A stretch of 55,160 nt of DNA from Candidatus Omnitrophota bacterium (lineage in GTDB: Bacteria; Omnitrophota; Omnitrophia; Omnitrophales; Aquincolibacteriaceae): positions 1-55,160 of the forward strand of contig PLLJ01000035.1 of assembly GCA_003140935.1 (NCBI GenBank), read 5' to 3'. The position numbers and the translations under genes are program-made. A model generated the notes under the pieces. It did no database searches and was not told the origin of the DNA. It saw only the letters and a program-made list of their open reading frames with translations. The first letter of the stretch is position 1. Each line of letters starts with the position of its first letter. Shown piece after piece: positions 16,702 through 23,917 of this stretch.

Positions 16702-17685
16702 ATGAATAATCCCGATCCCTCCAGTCTTATCCAGTTCGAAAATGTTTCCAAGAAATACGGCTCCTTCTACGCGCTTCGCGATGTTTCCTTCGAAATCAAA
16801 GAGGGGGAGATCGTCGGATTCTTGGGGCCGAACGGCGCGGGCAAGACGACGGCCATGCGCATCCTTTCCGGATTTTTTCCTCCCACGAGCGGGCATGTGT
16901 TTATCCGCGGCGTCGATATGTTCAAACATCCCCATGAGGCAAAACAGGCCATCGGCTATCTCCCGGAGACCGTGAGTCTCTACCCGGATATGAAAGTGAT
17001 CGAATATTTGCGGTTCGTCGCAAAGCTCAAAGGCGTGCCGGCGTATGAACTTCAGGGGCACATCCGGAGCAGAATGTCGTTTTGCGGTCTGCAAGATTCG
17101 GGGCATCGTTTGATCGGACGGCTTTCCAAAGGCTACCGGCAGCGTGTCGGGCTCGCCCAAGCCCTCGTGGCCGATCCGCCGGTCCTGGTCCTGGATGAAC
17201 CGACGACGGGACTTGATCCGTCGCAGATCAAAGAGATCCGTGAACTGATCCGCGCGCTGGGACAGAACCGCGCCGTGATCCTTTCAACGCATATTTTGCC
17301 TGAGGTCTCGATGCTTTGTGATCGTGTCATCATGATCAATCAAGGGCAGATCCTGGCGAGCGGGACTGTTCCGGAACTCGCCTCATGTTTGAAAGATCGC
17401 GAGGCGATCCACATCCGGATCCTAGATAATCAGGACCGAAACCTCGCGCTTAAGCTCCTGGGTTCGATCCCTGAGGTCGAGGCACTGAAGGCCGAGGAGG
17501 AAGTCAGCGGTGAAACTTTTATTTCTTTCGAAACTTCACCGGAGTTGGACCTCCGGCCCCGTATCATGAAGCTTTTTGTAGAACAGGGTATTTCGCTTGC
17601 GGAGATCCAGCGCCAGCAGCTCACACTGGAGGATATTTTTCTCGGCCTTTTGAAAACCGGAAAACTCGGGGGACGGTTCTCATGA
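16702..17685 (+). CDS. ABC transporter ATP-binding protein, GldA-like
   Basis: Hydrolyses ATP to drive the membrane partner encoded next. It has Walker A GPNGAGKTT (about residues 46-54), signature LSKGYRQR, Walker B VLVLDEPTTGLD and the H-loop STHILPE. The C-terminal ~90 residues are the extension common in GldA/NatA-type exporters. The stop overlaps the permease start by four bases (ATGA), and two auxiliary envelope genes follow. In Bacteroidota the same gene set (gldA-gldF-gldG) is linked to gliding. Elsewhere, including here, the substrate is unknown. Confidence 0.88.
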   Translation: MNNPDPSSLIQFENVSKKYGSFYALRDVSFEIKEGEIVGFLGPNGAGKTTAMRILSGFFPPTSGHVFIRGVDMFKHPHEAKQAIGYLPETVSLYPDMKVIEYLRFVAKLKGVPAYELQGHIRSRMSFCGLQDSGHRLIGRLSKGYRQRVGLAQALVADPPVLVLDEPTTGLDPSQIKEIRELIRALGQNRAVILSTHILPEVSMLCDRVIMINQGQILASGTVPELASCLKDREAIHIRILDNQDRNLALKLLGSIPEVEALKAEEEVSGETFISFETSPELDLRPRIMKLFVEQGISLAEIQRQQLTLEDIFLGLLKTGKLGGRFS

Positions 17686-18458
17686 GAAAAGTCCTGACGA
17701 TCGCGCGGAAAGAGTTCAGCAGCTGTTTTCATTCCTGGGTGGGGGTGTTGATGGCGACGTTCTTCTTTTTGGCCTCCGGCGTCTTTTTTGTAATCCTCGT
17801 GTTAAGCTATGCAAAGATCTCCACGAATCCACAGCAGTACGGGCTCTCGAATTTTTCCGGGATCAATCAAACGCAATATATCTTTGGCTCTTTTTTCTCG
17901 AACCTGAGCATTATGCTTCTTTTTCTGGCGCCGATCCTTACGATGCGTTCTTTTTCGGAAGAAAGACGGCAGGAAACGCTGGAACTTCTATTCACCTACC
18001 CCCTGTCCGATTTTGAAATCGTCGCCGGTAAACAACTGGGGATCCTCTGTTTCTTTGCGACACTTCTCTTGCCTCTTTCGGGGTATTTGGCGGTATTCCG
18101 TTCGACCGGCGGGGAATTCGAATGGATCCCGGTACTCCTCGGATTCCTCGGTTTCTGGCTTTTGGGGTCGGCGTATCTGGCGGCGGGGGTTTTTATTTCA
18201 AGCCTGACCAAAAGTCCGGTCGTCAGCGCGCTCGGGACTTTCAGCGTCCTGCTCGTGTTCTGGATATTCGATTGGGTGAAGGATATCGCGACGGGGCCCT
18301 GGACGCATATCTTTTCCGAACTATCACCGCTAGCTCATTACAAAAATTTTACATTAGGGATCCTGGACGTCCAGGATATGGTTTTTTTCTGCTTCTTTTT
18401 CTTTTATTTTCTTTTTTTGACACTTCGCTCGATCGAAACAAGGAACTGGAAGAGCTGA
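17682..18458 (+). CDS. ABC-2 family permease, GldF-like
   Basis: A 258-residue membrane protein with about six hydrophobic segments: a first helix near residues 20-45, others near 75-95, 115-135, 145-170, 180-200 and a last one near 235-250. The E-E-R-R-Q-E-T-L-E-L-L motif after the second segment is typical of ABC-2 exporters of the NosY/GldF group. It is translationally coupled to the ATPase gene and precedes the GldG-like protein. Confidence 0.85.
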   Translation: MRKVLTIARKEFSSCFHSWVGVLMATFFFLASGVFFVILVLSYAKISTNPQQYGLSNFSGINQTQYIFGSFFSNLSIMLLFLAPILTMRSFSEERRQETLELLFTYPLSDFEIVAGKQLGILCFFATLLLPLSGYLAVFRSTGGEFEWIPVLLGFLGFWLLGSAYLAAGVFISSLTKSPVVSALGTFSVLLVFWIFDWVKDIATGPWTHIFSELSPLAHYKNFTLGILDVQDMVFFCFFFFYFLFLTLRSIETRNWKS

Positions 18459-18508
18459 GCGGATGACCCGGACCATAAGACGCTCCGAACCCATGATGCT
18501 GAACTAAC

Positions 18509-19909
18509 ATGAAACAATTCTTTTTGAAATTCCAACTTTTGTTCGAGGCCGCGATCCTTTTGGCGACGCTCACGCTGGTCTATGTGGTGATCCAGCCTTT
18601 CCATGAGCGGTGGGACTTGACCCAGGACAAAGTCTATTCGCTTCCGCCGGCGACTACCGGAGTTCTGTCGGACCTGCGGGGCCGCAGGATCAACCTGCTT
18701 CTCTTTTTTGCGCAGGACGATCCCGCACGTCAAGGACTGGAGGTTTTCCTCAAGGAATGCAGCCGCCACCATCCGGATTTCCATTACGATTTCTATGATC
18801 CGAACCGTCGGCCGCAGCTTGCGCGCAAGTTCAATGTCTCGGCCGCCAAGACGGTGATCTTCCGCTCCGGAGACCGGGAAGAGCGTCTGGTGGGACCGAC
18901 TGAGGAAGCTTTTACGAACGCATTCCTTAGGCTTCTTCATCCCAAGGACCTGGATGTCTGTTTTGTGACGGGGCACGGGGAGGTTGATCTCGATGATGAT
19001 GCGACGGGCGGGTACCGGCATTTCAGGGACTCCCTTCAAGGGTATAACGCCAGGGTCCATGGGATCGTGCTCACTCGCGATCATGTGCCGGATGCTTGCC
19101 AGGTTGTGGCCGTGGGCGGTCCGCGGTGGGATCTGACAGCCGAAGAGTTTGCGGACCTGGATCAGGCTTTCCAAAAAGGAAAAGGCGTTCTTCTTTTGAT
19201 CGATCCGATGGACCCGGGCCAGGGAGGCGCATTCGTAGAGTTCGCCAAAAAGCACGGCGTGGCGCTCGGACAAAACGTGGTCGTGGATAAGGTCAGTCGC
19301 ATGGTGGGAGGAGATTTTTTAATGCCACTCGTCAGCCGGTATTTAGTGACGCATCCGGTCACAAAGTCCATGAAACAAGCGACCTTTTTTCCGCTGGTGC
19401 GTACCGTTCAGCCGTCCGCGGACGTAGTTCCGGGGCTTGATGTGATGCCGCTCGCTATGACCGGAGAAGGGAGTTGGGGAGAAACGGATCTTGCGGCGTT
19501 GGAGAACGGGATTGCGGACTTTGACATGAAAACGGACGTTGCGGGTCCCTTGCCGGTCGCAGTAGCTATTGAAAGATCAGGAGACTCGAAAAGCGAAAAT
19601 CCCAAACGAGTTCCGAGTTCCAAGTCCCGGGTTTCGCGAGGAAGGATGATCATCGTGGGGGACGGGGATTTTTTGACGAACGGATATCTGGATCTTTCCG
19701 GGAACAAGGAGCTGGGGCTGAATATGGTCCGATGGCTTGCCAGTGATGACCGTTTTATGGATGTGAAACGTCCCGAGCTTCGCTTTAAGCCTCTCTTGCT
19801 CGATGTGCCGCACCAGACTCAGCTGATGATCTTTATGCTTGGCGTTTATCCGCTGACGGTCCTCATACTCGGCGGGATCTATCTCGGAATCCGATCTAAA
19901 ACGTCATGA
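18509..19909 (+). CDS. GldG-like ABC transporter auxiliary protein
   Basis: One membrane helix near residues 14-31, a large extracytoplasmic domain with the W-D-L-T-x-D-K-x-Y-S-L motif of the GldG/ABC_transp_aux family, and a closing helix near residues 441-461. It probably works with the preceding ATPase and permease. An in-frame insertion rich in Ser, Lys and Arg (around residues 355-378) is encoded by a GGGACTCG-type intergenic repeat. The stop codon overlaps the start of a tiny reading frame (ATGA), which begins an 86-bp tandem repeat. Confidence 0.82.
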   Translation: MKQFFLKFQLLFEAAILLATLTLVYVVIQPFHERWDLTQDKVYSLPPATTGVLSDLRGRRINLLLFFAQDDPARQGLEVFLKECSRHHPDFHYDFYDPNRRPQLARKFNVSAAKTVIFRSGDREERLVGPTEEAFTNAFLRLLHPKDLDVCFVTGHGEVDLDDDATGGYRHFRDSLQGYNARVHGIVLTRDHVPDACQVVAVGGPRWDLTAEEFADLDQAFQKGKGVLLLIDPMDPGQGGAFVEFAKKHGVALGQNVVVDKVSRMVGGDFLMPLVSRYLVTHPVTKSMKQATFFPLVRTVQPSADVVPGLDVMPLAMTGEGSWGETDLAALENGIADFDMKTDVAGPLPVAVAIERSGDSKSENPKRVPSSKSRVSRGRMIIVGDGDFLTNGYLDLSGNKELGLNMVRWLASDDRFMDVKRPELRFKPLLLDVPHQTQLMIFMLGVYPLTVLILGGIYLGIRSKTS

Positions 19910-20073
19910 TTATCCTTTTTGAAGAAAATAATCGGGTGATCATGACAGTCCAAGTCGCCATTCCGGAAAAGAAGACAGAGACTTGGGCGTCATGATCCTC
20001 CTTCTTGAAGAAAACAAACGGGTGATCATGGCAGTCCAAGTCACCATTTTGGAAAAGAAAATAGAGACTTGGG
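19902..20073 (+). repeat. Two tandem 86-bp units carrying a hairpin and ATGA-coupled 29-codon frames
   Basis: Units 19902-19987 and 19988-20073 differ by point substitutions only. Each contains CCAAGTC and GACTTGG arms, identical in both units, around a loop that varies. The units keep open 29-codon frames at 19906-19995 and 19992-20081. All three junctions (GldG-like gene to first, first to second, second to DUF4340 gene) are ATGA overlaps. Substitutions are mostly non-synonymous, which argues for an RNA or DNA element rather than a conserved peptide. Confidence 0.75.
19906..19995 (+). CDS. Possible 29-residue peptide, first copy
   Basis: The frame starts MIILFEENNR and ends ETWAS. It overlaps the GldG-like stop and the next small frame through ATGA. 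There is no recognisable family. It may serve only to carry ribosomes across the repeat and keep translation coupled. Confidence 0.25.
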   Translation: MIILFEENNRVIMTVQVAIPEKKTETWAS

Positions 20074-20081
20074 CGTCATGA
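19992..20081 (+). CDS. Possible 29-residue peptide, second copy
   Basis: The frame starts MILLLEENKR and ends ETWAS. It is a tandem copy of the preceding frame, and its stop overlaps the DUF4340 start through ATGA. Expression is not demonstrable from sequence. Confidence 0.25.
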   Translation: MILLLEENKRVIMAVQVTILEKKIETWAS

Positions 20082-21073
20082 AACTCGTCCGGACGATCGT
20101 TTTCATCCTTCTCTTTGCCATAGCGGGGGCGGTCTATCTCTTTCAGCTGCACGTGACCCAACAGGCTCTCAAGATTGTTCCTGACGAAGTGAACCGGACC
20201 GTCCTGATCTCAAAGACCGATCCGGTGACCCGAATAGAATTGCACGATCCTGTCCAAAAGACAAAGATCGCGCTTCAAAAAACGAACGGTGCATGGATGA
20301 TCGAGGTGCCCGTTCACTATCCGGCGGAGGGTCTGATCGCGGAGGGGTTTGTGACCGCGGCCCGGATGGCGTCCCAACAACCCCGTTTGCGGGCTGAGAA
20401 AGAATGGGAAGAGTACGGGCTCGCGAAGCCGGAGTTCGAGGTCCTGTTCGATCTCCAGGGCAAAAAGACGGCAACACTTTTGATAGGCTCTCAGACGCCC
20501 GTTGGGAAAGCGGTTTTTGCCCGCTGGGCGGAGGAACGCGGTTTTTTTCTTCTGCCTGTGGAGATGAAGGCTATGTTCCGCCAGAGCGTCTACGGGCTTC
20601 GCCAAAAGCGTTTGTTCCGCACTCCGGTTGACAGGATCCGGAAGATTTACGTGGAAATGGGAAAATATAGTTGTCAGTGGAAAAAAGACGGCGACGCGTG
20701 GTATTGGATCGAGCCCGTGGAAAAATTTGGCCAGAAGATCACAAAAGAGCATATGGATCTTCTGCTGGAAGGGCTTCAGAGCTTTCACGCAAGGGAATTT
20801 CTTGACACCAATAAAAAATCCAAGGCCGAGCTCGGGTTTTTCATGATTCATGACTGCATCTGGATCGAGTCCGAAGACGGAAAGAGAGAAGCGTTTTATT
20901 TCGGCAATGAAGTTCCGGAGCGGAATGCCTATTATGGATTGCTTGAAGGCGAGAATGTTGTTTTTTTTGTGGATCGTGTGAACGTGGTGGGTTTTTTTGA
21001 CTTCGTACGGAAAATCCAGGCAACAAATCTAAAACTTGAAACGAAAGATCTGAATCTAAAGGCCCAAGTCTGA
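20078..21073 (+). CDS. DUF4340-type membrane-anchored protein
   Basis: The chosen ATG overlaps the preceding small frame and directly precedes a hydrophobic helix (residues 5-24). A TTG three codons upstream is a weaker alternative. The extracytoplasmic part has the repeated beta pattern of DUF4340 proteins: V-T-R-I-E-L followed by a W-M-I-E-V-P strand, then K-T-A-T-L-L-I-G-S-Q-T-P and R-I-R-K-I-Y-V-E. DUF4340 proteins are regularly encoded after gldG-like genes, and the same is seen here, so it probably belongs to the exporter complex. Its biochemical role is unknown. Confidence 0.75.
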   Translation: MKLVRTIVFILLFAIAGAVYLFQLHVTQQALKIVPDEVNRTVLISKTDPVTRIELHDPVQKTKIALQKTNGAWMIEVPVHYPAEGLIAEGFVTAARMASQQPRLRAEKEWEEYGLAKPEFEVLFDLQGKKTATLLIGSQTPVGKAVFARWAEERGFFLLPVEMKAMFRQSVYGLRQKRLFRTPVDRIRKIYVEMGKYSCQWKKDGDAWYWIEPVEKFGQKITKEHMDLLLEGLQSFHAREFLDTNKKSKAELGFFMIHDCIWIESEDGKREAFYFGNEVPERNAYYGLLEGENVVFFVDRVNVVGFFDFVRKIQATNLKLETKDLNLKAQV

Positions 21074-21112
21074 AGTCCATGATGTTGTGAGCCGAACTGA
21101 ACGAGGGAATCG

Positions 21113-21820
21113 ATGACGATAGAATCGGCCATCCAAGATCTGAGGCGGTCGATCCATGAGACTGCGGTCAAGGCGGACCGGGAGCCGGGATCGATCCGGC
21201 TTGTGATCGTCACCAAGACGATCTTACAGGAAAGGATCTTGGAGGCTTATCAAACGGGAGCAAAGGACTTCGGGGAAAACCGTGTCCAGGAGTGGCGGGA
21301 GAAAAGGGACGCGCTCCCGAGGGATATCCGCTGGCATCTGATCGGGCATCTGCAAACGAACAAAGTGAAGCATGTGATCGGTCAGATCGCGCTCCTCCAT
21401 TCGCTCGACCGGCTCGAGCTTGCCGACGAGATCGAAAAGCAGGCGAGATCCAAAGGGATCACCGAAGTGCCGTGTCTCGTTCAGGTGAATATGTCCGGAG
21501 AAGAAAGTAAGTCTGGTCTTGATCCCGCCCGCGTCGCGGATTTTGTAAGGCAAATGCCCTTAAGGTCCTCGATCAGGATCCGCGGACTTATGAGCATTGG
21601 GCCCTTGACGGAAGATGAGGGAAAGATCCGCGAGTGTTTCAGGAAAACACGAGAGCTCCGGGAGGATTTGAAGAAGGAATTTTCTCATTATGATTGGGAC
21701 GTTCTTTCTATGGGAATGTCGGCCGACTACAGAATAGCTATTGAAGAAGGCGCAAATATGCTTAGAATTGGCTCCTTAGTCTTTCCGAGGGTGTCAAAAA
21801 ATGAAGACATTAGGGAATAA
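21113..21820 (+). CDS. yggS: YggS-type PLP homeostasis protein
   Basis: Binds pyridoxal 5'-phosphate and helps balance vitamin B6 pools; no enzymatic activity is established for the family. The PLP-binding lysine lies in VIVTKT near residue 37. FGENRVQEW, WHLIGHLQTNK, the phosphate-site SMGMSADY and the closing RIGSLVF are YggS signatures. At 235 residues it has the usual length. It overlaps proC by 20 bases, a pairing found in many bacteria. Confidence 0.95.
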   Translation: MTIESAIQDLRRSIHETAVKADREPGSIRLVIVTKTILQERILEAYQTGAKDFGENRVQEWREKRDALPRDIRWHLIGHLQTNKVKHVIGQIALLHSLDRLELADEIEKQARSKGITEVPCLVQVNMSGEESKSGLDPARVADFVRQMPLRSSIRIRGLMSIGPLTEDEGKIRECFRKTRELREDLKKEFSHYDWDVLSMGMSADYRIAIEEGANMLRIGSLVFPRVSKNEDIRE

Positions 21821-22610
21821 GAAGATCGGTGTTGTCGGCGTGGGAAATATGGGCGCCTCGATCCTGGAAGGCGTTCTCACCCGGAGGATTGCAACTCCTT
21901 CCAGTGTATGGGTTTATGATAAAGTTATGAATAAGGCCGAGTCTTTTGCCCGTCGGCTTCACGTTTGCCGGGCATCTTCGGTTTCGGAATTATTGAATAA
22001 AACGGATATGGTGCTGCTGGCCATGAAACCTCAGGATTTCGCAAGCTTTGCTCTGGAGCACCGGTCTTCCTTCAGACCGGGGCAAGGTGTCATCTCGATC
22101 CTTGCCGGGATGACGACGGAAAAGATCGCGCGGGCTCTCGGCAAAAACATGACGATCGTCCGGGCGATGCCCAACCTGGGAGCCAAGGTAGGTCAGTCCA
22201 TGACCGTGGTCTGCGGAAAAAACAAAAGGGCGCTTTCTTTTGCAAAAAAACTTTTCGATGGATGCGGAAAGGTCGTAACGCTTCCGGAAAAGATGCTGGA
22301 CCTTGTGACCGCGATAAGCGGTAGCGGGCCGGCCTATTTTTTCAATCTGATGGAACTCTTGGCGGATTTCGGCGTGAAACAGGGACTTCGGCCCGAGGTC
22401 GCCGAGATTTTGGCCGTTCAGACCGGATTGGGAGCCGCACTTTTGGCCGAGAGCTCCCAGGAATCTTGCGCGGAATTGCGACAGAGGGTGACTTCAAAAA
22501 AGGGAACGACAGAAGCTGCGCTCAGGACTTTACAGCGCGGGAAATTCAAAAAAGTTTTTCAACAAGCGCTTCGAGCGGCCATGAACCGGAGCAGGGAACT
22601 AAGAAAATGA
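21801..22610 (+). CDS. proC: Pyrroline-5-carboxylate reductase
   Basis: Last step of proline synthesis: NAD(P)H reduces pyrroline-5-carboxylate. There is an N-terminal Rossmann motif VGVGNMGASI, a middle R-A-M-P-N-L motif, and the C-terminal dimer-domain signature SGSGPAYFF with T-S-K-K-G-T-T-E-A-A-L. The 269 residues are normal for the family. Its start lies inside the end of yggS, and its stop overlaps an ATG (ATGA) that opens a 16-codon frame containing the Shine-Dalgarno sequence of yggT. Confidence 0.95.
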   Translation: MKTLGNKKIGVVGVGNMGASILEGVLTRRIATPSSVWVYDKVMNKAESFARRLHVCRASSVSELLNKTDMVLLAMKPQDFASFALEHRSSFRPGQGVISILAGMTTEKIARALGKNMTIVRAMPNLGAKVGQSMTVVCGKNKRALSFAKKLFDGCGKVVTLPEKMLDLVTAISGSGPAYFFNLMELLADFGVKQGLRPEVAEILAVQTGLGAALLAESSQESCAELRQRVTSKKGTTEAALRTLQRGKFKKVFQQALRAAMNRSRELRK

Positions 22611-22657
22611 ATGATTACAAAGCCATCCTAAACGCCTTGCATTCGAGGAGGAGATAA
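22607..22657 (+). CDS. Possible 16-residue coupling peptide
   Basis: An ATGA overlap with proC opens a frame starting MNDYKAI and ending R-R-R. Its last codons are the GAGGAGGA ribosome-binding site of yggT. It may be only a by-product of that site, or a device to couple proC and yggT translation. Confidence 0.2.
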   Translation: MNDYKAILNALHSRRR

Positions 22658-22659
22658 AA

Positions 22660-22956
22660 ATGTTTATCATTGGGACTGTGCTTCAAGGTTTGGCCATGCT
22701 TGTGAACGGGGTCTGCACGATCCTCTATTGGCTGATCTTCGCGAGGATTATTATTTCATGGTTGCCTGTGGATCCTTTTTCCAGCATAGTGCAATTTTTG
22801 AACCAGGTAACAGACCCGATCCTGGAGCCTTTAAGACGGTTGCCACTCCGTATCGGGATATTGGATCTTACACCGATGCTCGCATTTTTCATTATCTACC
22901 TCACGAACCAGATCCTCGTCGCCATTCTTTTAAGGCTCGCTTATCGATTCCAATAA
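22660..22956 (+). CDS. yggT: YggT-family membrane protein
   Basis: A small (98-residue) membrane protein with two hydrophobic segments (about residues 5-30 and 66-92). Between them lies the family signature SWLPVDPFSS with a NQVTDPILEPLRR loop. It is usually encoded beside yggS and proC, as here. Roles in osmotic stress or envelope and division processes have been suggested for relatives. A strong GAGGAGGA site lies seven bases before the start. Confidence 0.9.
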   Translation: MFIIGTVLQGLAMLVNGVCTILYWLIFARIIISWLPVDPFSSIVQFLNQVTDPILEPLRRLPLRIGILDLTPMLAFFIIYLTNQILVAILLRLAYRFQ

Positions 22957-22975
22957 TAATAGGAGAAAAACAGCA

Positions 22976-23824
22976 ATGCCGATGAAACCTATTCGCAAGA
23001 ACAAAAATTCGCTCATAGAACATATCGAAAAATGTCTGGCCCATATCCGCAAGGAGACTTCCTTTAAGCCCGAGATCGCGTTGATCCTTGGGACAGGGCT
23101 CGGAGATCTTGCAAAACGCATCAAGGCCGAAAAGGTCTTCAACTACGAAGAACTTCCTTTTTTCCCGAGGACCACGGTCCAGTCGCATAGCGGCAAGCTG
23201 ATCCTTGGCGAATTGGGGGGCAAGAAAGTTGCGGCTATGGAGGGACGGTTCCATTTCTACGAAGGTTATTCACTCGAGGAAGTGACGTTCCCGGTCAGGG
23301 TGCTCCGGCAGTTAGGGGCGAAGATCCTGGTCGTCTCGAACGCTGCGGGAGGCTTGAACCTAGGCTATAAAAAAGGCGAGATCGTGACGATCGCGGATCA
23401 TATTAATTTTATGGGGGTGAATCCCCTGGTAGGACCGAATGAAGAGAAACTCGGGCCTCGGTTCCCGGACATGTGTGAACCGTATTCAAAGCGGCTGCTC
23501 GAACTGGCCGTGCTCGCGGCGAAGGAAGCGAAAGTCCTGATCAACCGGGGTGTTTATATCGGTGTAACGGGCCCTTGCCTTGAAACGCGCGCGGAGTATC
23601 GCATGATGCGCCAATGGGGCGCCGACCTTGTCGGCATGTCGACGGTGCCGGAAGTGATCGTGGCCGCACATATGGGCATGGAAGTGTTGGGAGTGAGCGT
23701 GGTGACGGATACTTGTGACCCCGACCATTTGGAACCTTGCGATATCCGAGAGATCATCAAGACCGCGAATGAAGCCGGCCCGAAGCTCGATAAATTCATC
23801 ACGGCCGCCATCCAGAAATTCTAA
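22976..23824 (+). CDS. punA: Purine nucleoside phosphorylase, trimeric family
   Basis: Splits purine nucleosides with phosphate in salvage. ILGTGLG holds the phosphate-binding loop. PRTTVQSHSG, M-E-G-R-F-H-F-Y-E-G, VSNAAGGLN and the purine-site TGPCLETRAEY follow. The 282 residues match the PNP/MTAP trimeric family. At the specificity position the sequence reads V-V-T-D-T, with Asp where 6-oxopurine-specific PNPs have Asn. Asp there is seen in MTAP-type enzymes, so adenosine-type substrates cannot be excluded. AGGAG lies about ten bases before the start. A GGGACTCG repeat hairpin follows the stop. Confidence 0.88.
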   Translation: MPMKPIRKNKNSLIEHIEKCLAHIRKETSFKPEIALILGTGLGDLAKRIKAEKVFNYEELPFFPRTTVQSHSGKLILGELGGKKVAAMEGRFHFYEGYSLEEVTFPVRVLRQLGAKILVVSNAAGGLNLGYKKGEIVTIADHINFMGVNPLVGPNEEKLGPRFPDMCEPYSKRLLELAVLAAKEAKVLINRGVYIGVTGPCLETRAEYRMMRQWGADLVGMSTVPEVIVAAHMGMEVLGVSVVTDTCDPDHLEPCDIREIIKTANEAGPKLDKFITAAIQKF

Positions 23825-23830
23825 TGAAAA

Positions 23831-23905
23831 AGATCGGGACTTGCACCTCGGGACTGGCACCTCGTAAAAATCAGAACGAGTCCCGAGTCCCGAGTCCCGT
23901 TTTTA
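23831..23905. repeat. GGGACTCG-family palindromic repeat, copy between punA and ileS
   Basis: Left arm ATCGGGACTTGCACCTCGG and relatives, a loop around TAAAAATCAGAAC, then right arm CGAGTCCC repeated three times with offset, ending in a T-run. It may also terminate punA transcription. Related copies lie at 35355 and 54092. Confidence 0.7.
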
Positions 23906-23917
23906 AGGTCACGGATT

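Noticed and set aside
16117-17160. Long antisense frame across tyrS and the ABC ATPase gene
   Set aside because: It is a mirror frame of two well-supported genes, with no family features. The same holds for antisense frames at 28799-30136, 34173-35183, 42213-43292 and 52983-54059.
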